The notes beneath the pieces were generated by a model. That model searched no databases and was not told where the DNA came from. It was given only the letters and a program-made list of their open reading frames with translations. A stretch of DNA of 64,000 nucleotides from CAVDHB01 sp963608705. GTDB lineage: Bacteria; Bacteroidota; Bacteroidia; Bacteroidales; Bacteroidaceae. The translations under genes were made by a program, and so were the position numbers. This document shows, in pieces, positions 53,662 through 62,223 of the stretch (its first letter is position 1; every line of letters starts with the position of its first letter). The DNA lies in contig CAVDHB010000075.1 in the NCBI GenBank assembly GCA_963608705.1, positions 33,580 to 97,579 of the forward strand, written 5' to 3'.

Positions 53662-54036
53662 TTATTTAGCTTCTTTGTTAGCAGCGGGTTTCTCCACTCT
53701 TTCCTTGATACGCGCAGCCTTACCTGTCAAATTACGCAAGTAATACAATTTAGCACGACGTACTTTACCTCTCTTCTCCACAGTCACGCTGTCGATGTGC
53801 GGAGAGTTCATCGGGAAGATACGCTCCACGCCTACAGTTCCAGACATCTTACGTACAGTAAAACGTTTGTTCACACCCTCACCAGAGATGCGGATTACCA
53901 CACCACGGTAGTTCTGAACACGTTCCTTGTTACCCTCGATGATTTTGTAAGCTACGTTAATCGTGTCACCTGCACGAAAATCGGGGAGTTCTTTTCCTGC
54001 TGCGAATGCTTCCTCAGCAACTTTAATCAAATCCAT
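53662..54036 (-). CDS. rplS: 50S ribosomal protein L19
   Basis: 124 residues. FRAGDTINVAYKIIEGNKERVQ, FEGVVI-type block YRGVVIRISGEGVNKRFTVRK and the end GVERIFPMNSPHIDSVTVEKRGKVRRAKLYYLRNL (in parts) identify L19. A Lys/Ala-rich tail of about 15 residues is a common Bacteroidetes extension. It is transcribed from the promoter at 54131-54160. Confidence 0.97.
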   Translation of the reverse strand: MDLIKVAEEAFAAGKELPDFRAGDTINVAYKIIEGNKERVQNYRGVVIRISGEGVNKRFTVRKMSGTVGVERIFPMNSPHIDSVTVEKRGKVRRAKLYYLRNLTGKAARIKERVEKPAANKEAK

Positions 54037-54130
54037 TGTCTTATCTTTGAACTTTTAGTTGTTTGTCTTCCCTGCGCAACATAACAGGCCACTCGTATTT
54101 TCCTGCCAGCGATTACGTGGAAATCGGTTG

Positions 54131-54160
54131 CAAAGGTACGCATTTTTTCTGACATACAAG
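54131..54160 (-). promoter_or_regulatory. Promoter of rplS
   Basis: Minus strand CTTG (54160-54157), 18-base spacer, TACCTTTG (54138-54131). The -7 box is perfect; the -33 is partial. Leader about 90 nt. Confidence 0.78.
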
Positions 54161-54180
54161 CTAATACGGCAGACTTTTTC

Positions 54181-55374
54181 TTATTTCAATTTGGCCACCG
54201 CCTCTTTGATACGTCTCAATGCCTCACGGATGTTGTCATCGCTGGTGGCATAGCTCATACGGAAGCATTCAGGAGAGCCGAACGCATCACCGCCCACCGT
54301 AGCCACATGAGCCACTTCCAAGAGATACAACGCAAAGTCCGTGGAAGTCTTGATGGTGTATTGGCCATTGCTCTTTCCAAAGAAAGAACTGCATTTCGGG
54401 AAAAGATAGAAAGCCCCCTTCGGTTCGTTCACCTCAAAACCCGGAATCTCCTTCGCCAACTTCACGATGAGGTCACGACGACGCTCAAATGCCTTGCGCA
54501 TCTCTTCCACTGGCTCCTGAGTGCCACGATAAGCCTCTTCGGCAGCCTTCTGGGAAATAGAGCAAGGTCCACTGGTGTACTGTCCCTGCAACTTGTTGCA
54601 TCCTTTGATAATCCAGTCGGGAGCAGCGATGAAGCCAATACGCCATCCTGTCATGGCATACGCCTTGGATACCCCGTTGATGACAGCCACACGGTCACGT
54701 ACCTCCGCAAACTGGGCGATGCTCTCATGATGTCCCACGTAATTGATATGCTCGTAGATTTCGTCTGCGATGGTAATCACGTTCTCGTGTTTAGCCAACA
54801 CATCCGCCAAACCCTTCAGTTCCTCTTTGGAATAAACAGAACCCGTAGGATTAGAAGGCGAACAAAGAATGAACACACGAGTCTTCGGTGTGATAGCAGC
54901 CTCCAGTTGTGCGGGCGTAATCTTGAAATCCTGCTCAATGCCAGCCTCGATAAAGACAGGCTTTCCACCTGCCAAGAGAGCCATCTGCGGATAACTCACC
55001 CAGTAAGGCGCAGGAATAATCACCTCATCTCCTGGATTAACCAAGGACATCACCGCATTGCAGACACACTGCTTCGCACCGTTGGATACGGAAATCTGCG
55101 CAGGAGTAAACTCCAGATTGTTTTCATTCTTCAGTTTTGCCACAATAGCCTCTCGCAAAGAGGGATAACCTGCCACAGGAGTATAACGAGAATAGTTCTC
55201 GTCTATCGCCTTCTTGGCTGCTTCCTTGATATGGTCGGGCGTGTTGAAGTCGGGTTCGCCCACGCTCATATTGATAATATCGATACCTTGCGCTTTCAAT
55301 TCACCACTCTTTTGCGACATGGCCAGTGTGGCTGAAGGAGAAAGACGGTTCAGACGTGCGGATAATTCGTTCAT
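54181..55374 (-). CDS. aspC: Aspartate-type PLP aminotransferase
   Basis: 397 residues. Class I/II aminotransferase: SVGEPDFNTPDHIKEAA, SNGAKQCVCNAVMSL, PAPYWVSYPQMALLAGG, CSPSNPTGSVYSKEEL, and the PLP lysine in NGVSKAYAMTGWRIGF. The Arg that binds the alpha carboxylate lies in FRMSYATSDDNI. It probably interconverts aspartate and oxaloacetate with glutamate, though related enzymes accept prephenate or aromatic acids. It is followed by rplS on the same strand. Confidence 0.92.
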   Translation of the reverse strand: MNELSARLNRLSPSATLAMSQKSGELKAQGIDIINMSVGEPDFNTPDHIKEAAKKAIDENYSRYTPVAGYPSLREAIVAKLKNENNLEFTPAQISVSNGAKQCVCNAVMSLVNPGDEVIIPAPYWVSYPQMALLAGGKPVFIEAGIEQDFKITPAQLEAAITPKTRVFILCSPSNPTGSVYSKEELKGLADVLAKHENVITIADEIYEHINYVGHHESIAQFAEVRDRVAVINGVSKAYAMTGWRIGFIAAPDWIIKGCNKLQGQYTSGPCSISQKAAEEAYRGTQEPVEEMRKAFERRRDLIVKLAKEIPGFEVNEPKGAFYLFPKCSSFFGKSNGQYTIKTSTDFALYLLEVAHVATVGGDAFGSPECFRMSYATSDDNIREALRRIKEAVAKLK

Positions 55375-55393
55375 ACTTACTTATTTTATACGA

Positions 55394-56125
55394 TTAATTA
55401 TTACGATTTCCAAAGATTCTCAACAAATAGAGGAAGAGATTCACAAAGTCAAGATACAAACTCAAGGCTCCCAATAAAGCCATGCGTTGTGTAAGGTCAT
55501 TGACTTCCAATGCGTTCTCCTGAATATTCTTCTTGATTTGCCATGTGTCATAAGCTGTCAATCCCACGAATATCAACACACCCGCATAGGAAAGAATCAG
55601 CATCAATCCGCTGCTTTGCACGAACATATTGACCACTGTGGCAATAATCAAACCGATAAGAGCCATGAAACAAATACTCCCCACCTTCGACAAGTCATTC
55701 TTCGTAAGCAAACCATACAAAGACATCACTCCAAAGGTGCCTGCGGTGATAAAGAACACATTCGCAATGGACTCTTGTGTGTACACCAATAAAATGGGGG
55801 AAAGAGTAGCTCCGTTCAATACAGAGTAAATGATGAACAACATCGTGGCAGTCGGTGCGGACATACGGTTAATCGCTCCCGCAATTCCCCATACAAGTCC
55901 TACTTCCGCAATAAGCAGTATCCACATCATCGGCACCACTTTGCTCAGCAACGCCGGAGAAGAGGCCACGATGTAAGAAGTGAAGCCCGTTATGGCCAAA
56001 GCCAGTGTCATCCATAAATACACATTACGCATCAAGGTGGCCTGAGCCGCTTTCACCGCCTGCACAGGACGACCTGTCAGCTCTTCCACATTGGAATAAG
56101 AATTATTCCGATAATTATTCTCCAT
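55394..56125 (-). CDS. BAX inhibitor-1/YccA family membrane protein
   Basis: 243 residues with seven hydrophobic segments. RNVYLWMTLALAITGFTSY, a block with GATLSPILLVYTQESIANVF, and TAYDTWQIKKNI near the end are family landmarks. Bacterial members are inner-membrane proteins; some behave as pH-sensitive calcium leak channels or FtsH modulators. The substrate here is unknown. It lies between ribBA and aspC with gaps of about 60 and 20 bases. Confidence 0.9.
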   Translation of the reverse strand: MENNYRNNSYSNVEELTGRPVQAVKAAQATLMRNVYLWMTLALAITGFTSYIVASSPALLSKVVPMMWILLIAEVGLVWGIAGAINRMSAPTATMLFIIYSVLNGATLSPILLVYTQESIANVFFITAGTFGVMSLYGLLTKNDLSKVGSICFMALIGLIIATVVNMFVQSSGLMLILSYAGVLIFVGLTAYDTWQIKKNIQENALEVNDLTQRMALLGALSLYLDFVNLFLYLLRIFGNRNN

Positions 56126-56186
56126 GATTAATTCCTCCTAAAGTTATGTTTTATTGTAATAGCAAAACCATTTTACTGGTCATGAA

Positions 56187-57404
56187 TCAGTGTTTCTTCA
56201 AGTGCAACGTATGCCCCATGCGCTCTTTCTTCGTGCGCAAGTAGAACTCGTCATATTCATTTGGCTCGACTTCGATGGGCACATTCTCCACAATCTCCAA
56301 ACCGTAAGCCTCCAACCCTACTCTCTTCACAGGATTGTTAGTCATAAGCCTTAACTTACGAACTCCCATCAAGCGGAGAATCTGCGCTCCCACTCCATAG
56401 TCTCGCTCATCCGCATCAAAGCCTAAATGCAAGTTGGCATCCACGGTGTCCATACCTTCCTCCTGCAGTTTATAAGCGCGTATCTTGTTCATCAGTCCGA
56501 TGCCTCGTCCTTCTTGATTCAGATAGACAATCACGCCTTTTCCCTCTTTCTCTACCATCTGCATGGCCTTGTGCAACTGTTCGCCGCAATCGCAACGACG
56601 ACTCCCGAAGATGTCACCCGTCACACAAGATGAATGCACTCTTACCAACACCGGCTCATCAGGTTCCCAATGTCCTTTGAACAAGACAGCGTGTTCCAGC
56701 CCGTTGCTGGTCTGACGGAAAGGAATGAAACGGAAATCTCCGTATTCAGTAGGCAGATGCACCTCCTCACCTTTCTCCACCAACGACTCCGTGCGCAAGC
56801 GATAGGCTATCAAATCCTTGATGGAAATAAGTTTGAAGCCATGTTTGTCCGCAAAGACTCTTAATTGAGGCAGACGCGCCATTGTACCGTCCGCATTCAT
56901 AATCTCCATCAACGCTCCCGCCGGATAAAGCCCGGACATCCGCGCCAAGTCCACCGCAGCCTCTGTATGCCCCGCACGACGCAGCACGCCATTATCTTGC
57001 GCATAAAGAGGATTGATGTGTCCCGGACGACCAAACATCTCAGGAGTCGCATCAGGGTCAGCCAACGCCAAAATAGTAGCCGCACGGTCATGAGCGGACA
57101 CCCCCGTGGTACACCCTTCCAACTTGTCCACCGTGATAGTGAAAGGAGTCCCCAACATGGAAGTGTTCTCTTCCACCTGATGTGGCAACTGTAACTCCGC
57201 ACAGCGGGAAATCGTCAAGGGAGCGCATAACACCCCGCGGGCGTTCTCCAGCATGAAGTTTATTTTTTCGGGAGTTACTTTTTCCGCAGCTATAATAAGG
57301 TCGCCTTCATTCTCACGGTCTTCATCGTCTACCACTACTACGAATTTGCCGTCATGAAAATCTTTCAACGCCTCATCGACAGTGTCCAATTTGATAGTAC
57401 TCAT
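56187..57404 (-). CDS. ribBA: Bifunctional DHBP synthase / GTP cyclohydrolase II
   Basis: 405 residues. N-terminal RibB domain (about 1-205): VVVDDEDRENEGDLIIAA, SAHDRAATI, GRPGHINPL, RAGHTEAAVDLARM. C-terminal RibA domain (about 206-405): VRVHSSCVTGDIFGSRRCDCGEQL with the zinc cysteines, YLNQEGRGIGL and RLMTNNPVKR. It supplies both starting compounds of riboflavin synthesis. Catalytic residues of both halves appear intact. Confidence 0.96.
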   Translation of the reverse strand: MSTIKLDTVDEALKDFHDGKFVVVVDDEDRENEGDLIIAAEKVTPEKINFMLENARGVLCAPLTISRCAELQLPHQVEENTSMLGTPFTITVDKLEGCTTGVSAHDRAATILALADPDATPEMFGRPGHINPLYAQDNGVLRRAGHTEAAVDLARMSGLYPAGALMEIMNADGTMARLPQLRVFADKHGFKLISIKDLIAYRLRTESLVEKGEEVHLPTEYGDFRFIPFRQTSNGLEHAVLFKGHWEPDEPVLVRVHSSCVTGDIFGSRRCDCGEQLHKAMQMVEKEGKGVIVYLNQEGRGIGLMNKIRAYKLQEEGMDTVDANLHLGFDADERDYGVGAQILRLMGVRKLRLMTNNPVKRVGLEAYGLEIVENVPIEVEPNEYDEFYLRTKKERMGHTLHLKKH

Positions 57405-57440
57405 TTAATATAGTTCTTTGTATGGTTTGCTAATCTTACC

Positions 57441-59381
57441 TTAATGATTCTTTGCGTCCACCACTTTCGCCCTGGCGACGATAATACGCCGGATACGCTC
57501 GTCGTTCTCTATAATATTCCGTAAATCACGATATAAACGCAGACGGAACCTCCAGATGCGAAGATACAAAATTAATCCCAACGGGAAAAACAATCCTGCC
57601 AAAATATTCATTGTGCGACGCTCGAAAGGCTTTGTGTGCGCATGCACCCACAACACAGGATATTCATTCAACACCAACAATATCCGCCTATTACGGGAAT
57701 TGTTCAGTGTCTCCACCAAGTATTCCATAGAAGCATTAATCCGCTCCACCTCCTTGTCTCTTCCCTCTTTAGCGAAAAAGACCTTGAAATAAGAAGGCAA
57801 GCGTCTCAAACGCCGCTTCTTCATACAAGAGGCACACATTCCCGAAAGCTCGCCCAACCGTCTCTCACAGTCCGCATAATCCGGGTCATGGATAATCACA
57901 TCTTTCATGAACACATGCCGTTTGCTCCGCAAGCCAAACAAGCGGCGGAAGAAAGCCGTGTACATTTCCATGTTGAATACCACGGAATCGTTATTAGCCT
58001 TGTAGGTAAGAAAAGCTCCCAAAGGCGCTAACACAAAGGTACTAATCCACATTCCGAACCAAGGAGTCCAGGTACCATCCCTTCCCATCTTATTTCCTGT
58101 CGTATCCAAGATATAATAGACAATAAAGATGATAACAGACACAATCACAGGCAATCCCAATCCACCTTTACGGATGATGGCACCCAACGGTGCGCCTATG
58201 AAGAAAAACACCACACAGGCAAGCGACAACGTGATTTTACGCCACCACTCTATCTGATGACGGCGAATCTGCTTCTGGTTGTCAGCCAACACATAGCCGC
58301 TGAACTGCAAATTGCTTTGCGACATTGATGACTGTGAAGAGGCCGACTGTAGCAACCGCTGTTGGTCAGCAGGAGAAAGACGGTTAAAATCAGTCTCAAA
58401 GTCAGCCGATTTTGCTTCTCTCCGCTTTGGTTTGGAAGTTTGCCGAGCAGCGACAGGAGCTGTGAAATAAGAAGATTTTGCCTGACGATAATAATAATGC
58501 CCCACACTGTCACACTGATGCCGCAGTGAGTCAATACCTTTGGTCAGCGCAGTCATGTTCTTGGCCTTCGCATCCTGTCCCACATACGAACCGTCCATCA
58601 TGTTCAAGTTCGCATTGAAGTCTATCAACATGGACTTTCTCACAAAAGTTTCTCTTCTATAAGGTATAGAGGCGGAAGACATGCTCAAATCATCGCCCGA
58701 AGAAAGATTCTCGAACTGCTCTCCTCCGTACATTTGCAGCAAGAGGTGGGTTTTATCTGCTGTCATGTCCAACTTGGCAGAGTCGGACAACACCACTACC
58801 GCATTGTCAAATCCCTTGGAGAAATTATAAATCATCACATTACGCAGCATTCCCGACTTTCGGTCTTTCTCCTGCACATACACATTATATCCGGGAATCT
58901 GCGAATAGAACACACCTTCAGGTATATCCAACTCTGGCGATTTCTGCTGTATGGAGAAAAGAAGCGTGTAAAGTTTGATAGTGGACTCAGGCCCCACCAC
59001 ATTCTGAAAGTAGAAAGAGACACCGCCCAACATGGCCATAAACACAGCCAGCGGCATCAATATTCTTTTCAAGGAAACCCCGGCCGCCTTGATGGCCGTA
59101 AGCTCAAAACGCTCCCCCAAATTACCGAAGCCAATCAAAGACGCTAACAACACAGCCAGTGGCAGCGAAGTAGGTATAAGCATCAAGGCAGAATAATAGA
59201 AGAACTTTCCCATTGTCATCAAGTCCAGTCCCTTGCCAATCAGTGAATCCACCTTTTGAAAGAGGAACGCCATCAAGAAGACGAACAGACAGATGAAGAA
59301 AGTACCGGCGAAAAGCCACACTAACTCCTTGAAGATGAATACATCCAGTCGTTTTATACCGATTTTGGAATAGAGATGCAC
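57441..59381 (-). CDS. LptF/LptG-family permease
   Basis: 646 residues from GTG 59381. IKRLDVFIFKELVWLFAGTFF opens the first membrane helix, with three helices before a large periplasmic domain (about 115-400) and three after it, followed by a C-terminal cytoplasmic extension of about 170 residues (from LRSKRHVFMKDV) that canonical LptF/G lack. Family members form the membrane part of the LptB2FG LPS exporter; Bacteroidetes often have two separate genes of this kind. Whether this is F or G cannot be told. A Ser/Gln-rich stretch at about 340-355 breaks the periplasmic domain. Confidence 0.85.
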   Translation of the reverse strand: MHLYSKIGIKRLDVFIFKELVWLFAGTFFICLFVFLMAFLFQKVDSLIGKGLDLMTMGKFFYYSALMLIPTSLPLAVLLASLIGFGNLGERFELTAIKAAGVSLKRILMPLAVFMAMLGGVSFYFQNVVGPESTIKLYTLLFSIQQKSPELDIPEGVFYSQIPGYNVYVQEKDRKSGMLRNVMIYNFSKGFDNAVVVLSDSAKLDMTADKTHLLLQMYGGEQFENLSSGDDLSMSSASIPYRRETFVRKSMLIDFNANLNMMDGSYVGQDAKAKNMTALTKGIDSLRHQCDSVGHYYYRQAKSSYFTAPVAARQTSKPKRREAKSADFETDFNRLSPADQQRLLQSASSQSSMSQSNLQFSGYVLADNQKQIRRHQIEWWRKITLSLACVVFFFIGAPLGAIIRKGGLGLPVIVSVIIFIVYYILDTTGNKMGRDGTWTPWFGMWISTFVLAPLGAFLTYKANNDSVVFNMEMYTAFFRRLFGLRSKRHVFMKDVIIHDPDYADCERRLGELSGMCASCMKKRRLRRLPSYFKVFFAKEGRDKEVERINASMEYLVETLNNSRNRRILLVLNEYPVLWVHAHTKPFERRTMNILAGLFFPLGLILYLRIWRFRLRLYRDLRNIIENDERIRRIIVARAKVVDAKNH

Positions 59382-59422
59382 GTTTACAGTCTTGTTTCTT
59401 GTCCTGTTATTAATTTCCTATA

Positions 59423-59812
59423 TTATACCCCGCAGGCACGTTTGAGTGAATCCACCTCGGAATCCCAAAGTTCGATTTGCTCTTCCTTTTCTTGAGGGGA
59501 AGCAAAATCCACCACGGTAAGCACACGGTCTCCCGTCATTTCATTGTAGCCAATCTTCAATTCGAAATACGTGCGTTCGTTTTTCTCGTCTATCCAACGG
59601 AAGCGTACAGAAATCCCTGTACGTATCCCTGTCAACTCAGCCTGTCGGGTTTCCTCGCCTCCACCCCATTCAAAGGTATAGAGTTTGCCGTCAGCCTTTA
59701 CTCCGTCGGCGAACCAGCGTTCCAATCCGGCAGTAGTACTTATGTTTGTCCAAAGCAGTTCCTCTGAGGCGGAGCCAAGCATATACTCCTCTTGAAACTT
59801 TTCTTTTTTCAT
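59423..59812 (-). CDS. START-like domain protein
   Basis: 129 residues from ATG 59812. An upstream ATG at 59851 lies beside the promoter box and would give an unlikely N-terminus. The sequence (FQEEYMLGSASEELLWTNIST, then LERWFADGV, FEWGGGEETRQAEL, FELKIGYNEMTGDRVLTVVDF) has the alternating helix/strand look of a SRPBCC/START-like fold common in Bacteroidetes. Function is unknown. It precedes the LptF/G gene by about 40 bases and may share its transcript. Confidence 0.75.
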   Translation of the reverse strand: MKKEKFQEEYMLGSASEELLWTNISTTAGLERWFADGVKADGKLYTFEWGGGEETRQAELTGIRTGISVRFRWIDEKNERTYFELKIGYNEMTGDRVLTVVDFASPQEKEEQIELWDSEVDSLKRACGV

Positions 59813-59840
59813 TTTCGTATTATTATTCTTTTTACCACCG

Positions 59841-59848
59841 CAAAGATA
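59841..59848 (-). promoter_or_regulatory. -7 box (TATCTTTG) of the START-like gene
   Basis: Read on the minus strand, 29 bases before ATG 59812. It fixes the start choice for this gene. Confidence 0.75.
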
Positions 59849-59919
59849 CATTCTTTAGCCGTGTTCATCCGCGAAAGTAGACTTTTTTTCTGAGGATGTG
59901 AAGAAAATGTGCTTATTTT

Positions 59920-59950
59920 TTTGGAGTTTTCAAAAAAAGCCGTACCTTTG
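59920..59950 (+). promoter_or_regulatory. Promoter of the tRNA gene
   Basis: TTTG (59920-59923), 19-base spacer, TACCTTTG (59943-59950). The start would be near 59957. Confidence 0.88.
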
Positions 59951-59988
59951 CACCCGCAAATCGGAAACAACTGTTTCGCAATTGTGAT

Positions 59989-60062
59989 GGCGGGATAGCT
60001 CAGCTGGTTAGAGCGCAGGATTCATAATCCTGAGGTCGAGAGTTCAAGTCTCTCCCCCGCTA
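59989..60062 (+). tRNA. tRNA with CAT anticodon (tRNA-Met or tRNA-Ile2)
   Basis: 74 bases, no encoded CCA. Acceptor GGCGGGA/CCCCGCT, D-arm GCTC-GAGC, anticodon stem CAGGA/TCCTG with loop TTCATAA, T-arm GAGAG-TTCAAGT-CTCTC. The acceptor stem as folded here has one G-U pair (1-72) and one A-C mismatch (7-66). CAT serves Met, or Ile if the C is modified to lysidine; no initiator-type features such as three G-C pairs in the anticodon stem are seen. A terminator follows. Confidence 0.93.
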
Positions 60063-60067
60063 CATTG

Positions 60068-60101
60068 AAAGGTCAATAAATCTCAAGTTTATTGACCTTT
60101 T
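60068..60101 (+). terminator. Terminator of the tRNA gene
   Basis: Perfect 13-bp stem AAAGGTCAATAAA / TTTATTGACCTTT with loop TCTCAAG and a T run. Confidence 0.92.
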
Positions 60102-60106
60102 TTCAT

Positions 60107-60155
60107 GACTATCCGCAAACATACCACCATCCTATCTTGTATGCAATATAACGAC
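60107..60155 (+). repeat. Outer direct repeat of the DUF4143 region, left
   Basis: GACTATCCGCAAACATACCA and the following bases up to GCAATATAACGACT resemble 62089-62140 (GATTATCGAAAACATACCAC ... GCAATATAACTACT). The two lie about 2 kb apart in the same orientation. Confidence 0.7.
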
Positions 60156-60162
60156 TGGATTC

Positions 60163-60190
60163 GTAGAGACGCGATGAATCGCATCTCTAC
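60163..60190. repeat. Dispersed palindrome, copy C
   Basis: 28-base palindrome (GTAGAGACGCGAT and ATCGCATCTCTAC around GA) related to the two copies at 48609-48680. Confidence 0.75.
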
Positions 60191-60258
60191 CTACACAATG
60201 TTGATTGGTGGTACAATTGCGGATAATCATCAAAAACAAAATGTGTCAGTATGACACA

Positions 60259-60340
60259 TGTGCAAATAAATGCGGATAATACTCAGATATTCGTGCGAAT
60301 TTATGTATCTTTGTGGCGTATATTCGTACAAATAAATGTA
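60259..60340 (+). promoter_or_regulatory. Promoter of the DUF4143 gene with three operator-like repeats
   Basis: A -7 box TATCTTTG lies at 60306-60313. Three related 16-base words surround it: TGTGCAAATAAATGCG (60259-60274), CGTGCGAATTTATGTA (60292-60307) and CGTACAAATAAATGTA (60325-60340). Their spacing of 33 bases suggests bound regulator on one face of the helix. Confidence 0.55.
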
Positions 60341-60364
60341 TTCCCAGTTCAATACTTATAGATT

Positions 60365-61660
60365 ATGAAAAGAAACGTGCTGAAAAAATTGATTGATTGG
60401 AAAAACAATCCAAATCGTAAACCATTGATTGTCAATGGAGCAAGGCAGGTTGGCAAGACTTATATACTTAAGGAATTTGGCAAGTTGTATTATTCGAATA
60501 CCGCATACGTAAACTGTGACAGCAACGAACTGGTGGCACAAATATTCTCCCAAGACTATGACACGAACCGCATACTGCTGTCCTTGTCAGCCTTGCTGCA
60601 TACTCAGATTAAACCAGAGGAAACTTTGATTATCTTTGATGAGGTGCAGGAAAATCCAAGAATTCTCAGCGCATTGAAATATTTTTGTGAGAATGCCCCG
60701 CAATACCATGTAGCGGTAGCAGGCTCACTGCTTGGTATATCCCTGCATGGTGGAACGTCTTTCCCAGTTGGCAAAGTCGATATGATAAAAATGTATCCTA
60801 TGACATTCGATGAATTTTTGTTGGCTAATGGAGAAGAACAGCTCCTTGAAATACTTCAAAGTCAGAATTATTCGGTTATCACGCCAATGTCATTACGTTT
60901 CATCAACTACTTACGACAATACTACTTTGTGGGAGGTATGCCCGCAGCCGTAAAAGAATTCACGACAAGTAAAAACCTTGAAGCCGTCAGAGCCATACAG
61001 AAACAAATACTTTTCGATTATCGTCGTGACTTCTCAAAACACGCCCCATCTAATGAAATACCAAGAATCAACCTTGTGTGGGACTCAATACCCGCCCAAC
61101 TGGCCAAGGAGAACAAGAAGTTCATATTCGGAGCTTTGAAGAAAGGAGCGAGGGCTTCAGAGTTTGAAATGGCGATACAGTGGCTTATTGACGCAGGACT
61201 GATATACAAAGTCAACAGAGCCTCCGCCCCCACCATGCCATTGAAGTTCTACGAGGAGATGGCGGTATTCAAACTTTTCATACTTGACATCGGACTTATG
61301 GGAGCCATGTCGGATGTACCTGCGGAAAGCATCTTAGTTACAGACTCGTTGATGCACGAATATAAAGGGGCTTTTACAGAGCTTTATGTATTGACCCAGC
61401 TTATCGTGAAGAATATACCTGTCTATTATTTCAGCTCAAATGATTCACGGGTGGAGATTGACTTTCTCGTTCAATGTGGCACAAGGGTAATCCCCATAGA
61501 AGTGAAAGCCGCTGAAAACGTACATTCCAAGTCACTGCGCACCTTCATTGACAAGCATCCCTCCCTGAAAGGTCTGCGCCTCTCACTCAAACCTTATCAA
61601 GTGCAAGATTGGATGGAGAATAAACCATTGTACGCTGTGAACTTCTGTCTTAATGGGTAA
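60365..61660 (+). CDS. AAA ATPase with DUF4143 C-terminal domain
   Basis: 431 residues. P-loop GARQVGKT (residues 25-32), Walker B LIIFDEVQENPRIL, sensor region VAVAGSLLGISLHGGTSFPVGKV split, then the DUF4143 part with FVGGMPAAVKEF and YEEMAVFKLFILDIGLMGA. Near the end, DSRVEIDFLVQ ... VIPIEVKAAEN has the D-x(n)-E-x-K spacing of the PD-(D/E)XK fold. These ATPases are abundant in Bacteroidetes and archaea, function unknown. Its stop codon lies at the edge of the right inverted repeat. Confidence 0.88.
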   Translation: MKRNVLKKLIDWKNNPNRKPLIVNGARQVGKTYILKEFGKLYYSNTAYVNCDSNELVAQIFSQDYDTNRILLSLSALLHTQIKPEETLIIFDEVQENPRILSALKYFCENAPQYHVAVAGSLLGISLHGGTSFPVGKVDMIKMYPMTFDEFLLANGEEQLLEILQSQNYSVITPMSLRFINYLRQYYFVGGMPAAVKEFTTSKNLEAVRAIQKQILFDYRRDFSKHAPSNEIPRINLVWDSIPAQLAKENKKFIFGALKKGARASEFEMAIQWLIDAGLIYKVNRASAPTMPLKFYEEMAVFKLFILDIGLMGAMSDVPAESILVTDSLMHEYKGAFTELYVLTQLIVKNIPVYYFSSNDSRVEIDFLVQCGTRVIPIEVKAAENVHSKSLRTFIDKHPSLKGLRLSLKPYQVQDWMENKPLYAVNFCLNG

Positions 61661-61888
61661 TGATTATCCGCAATCATACCACCAAAGCCAAGGCTGTATG
61701 ATTCTGCGTTCTCCTATCTACCACTATCCTCCTCATTACTTATTTTCGTATGTCATGAAAAAAGAAATAATTCACACTGCGCAGTCATGTCAAAGACGAA
61801 TAAATAGAGTCTCTCGACAACCTGTGCATGACTATCTATGTACGCATAGATAATATCCTTGGCCAGCAAAGGGAAAAACATTCATTAT

Positions 61889-61973
61889 AAAGTATCCTAA
61901 GATACTTGGCCAAGTATCTTAGGTGACATCGCAAAGTATCTTAAGATACTTGGTCAAATATCTTAGGTGACAT
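61889..61973. repeat. Tandem pair of 41-bp palindromic repeats
   Basis: 61889-61929 and 61933-61973 are about 90 percent alike, period 44. Each holds the palindrome AAGTATC-TAAGATACTT followed by a second half TATCTTAGGTGACAT. Confidence 0.85.
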
Positions 61974-62088
61974 TGGCATGTCACTTTGACTATGAACTCC
62001 ACAGAGTTATTAAAAGAGAGCCGCATGGGGTAACTAACAAGTCAATTTTGGCATTTCCATGGAACTCGAAACACGAATTGAGAGTATA

Positions 62089-62140
62089 GATTATCGAAAA
62101 CATACCACTCTCCTGTCTTGCACGTTGCAATATAACTACT
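62089..62140 (+). repeat. Outer direct repeat of the DUF4143 region, right
   Basis: Partner of 60107-60155; identity is roughly 80 percent by eye. Confidence 0.7.
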
Positions 62141-62149
62141 AGTTCAGTG

Positions 62150-62196
62150 ATGAATACCCGCCCAAGTGGCCAAGAAAAACAAGAAATTCATTTGTT
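62150..62196 (+). pseudogene. Remnant of a second DUF4143 ATPase gene
   Basis: AATACCCGCCCAAGTGGCCA and the following AGAAAAACAAGAAATTCATT match bases 61089-61130 of the intact gene (residues IPAQLAKENKKFIF) with few changes. Nothing else of the gene remains. It lies directly after the right outer repeat. Confidence 0.75.
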
Positions 62197-62223
62197 GAAT
62201 ATTAGAGGAACCTTTTAAAATAA

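Larger units (their letters stand above)
60205..61685. mobile_element. Putative DUF4143 cassette bounded by 26-bp inverted repeats
   Basis: 60205-60230 (TTGGTGGTACAATTGCGGAT, then AATCAT) and 61660-61685 (ATGATTATCCGCAATCATAC, then CACCAA) are inverted repeats matching at 24 of 26 positions. They enclose 1481 bp with a promoter and a single ATPase gene, and the right arm touches the stop codon. No transposase is encoded, so this would be a passive unit moved in trans, if mobile at all. Confidence 0.55.

Noticed and set aside
54307..55335. 342-codon plus-strand frame
   Set aside because: Antisense to the aminotransferase gene; its length follows from the codon use of the real gene.
61889..61973. 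Possible CRISPR array
   Set aside because: Only two units, 3-base spacer, internal palindromes and no cas genes.
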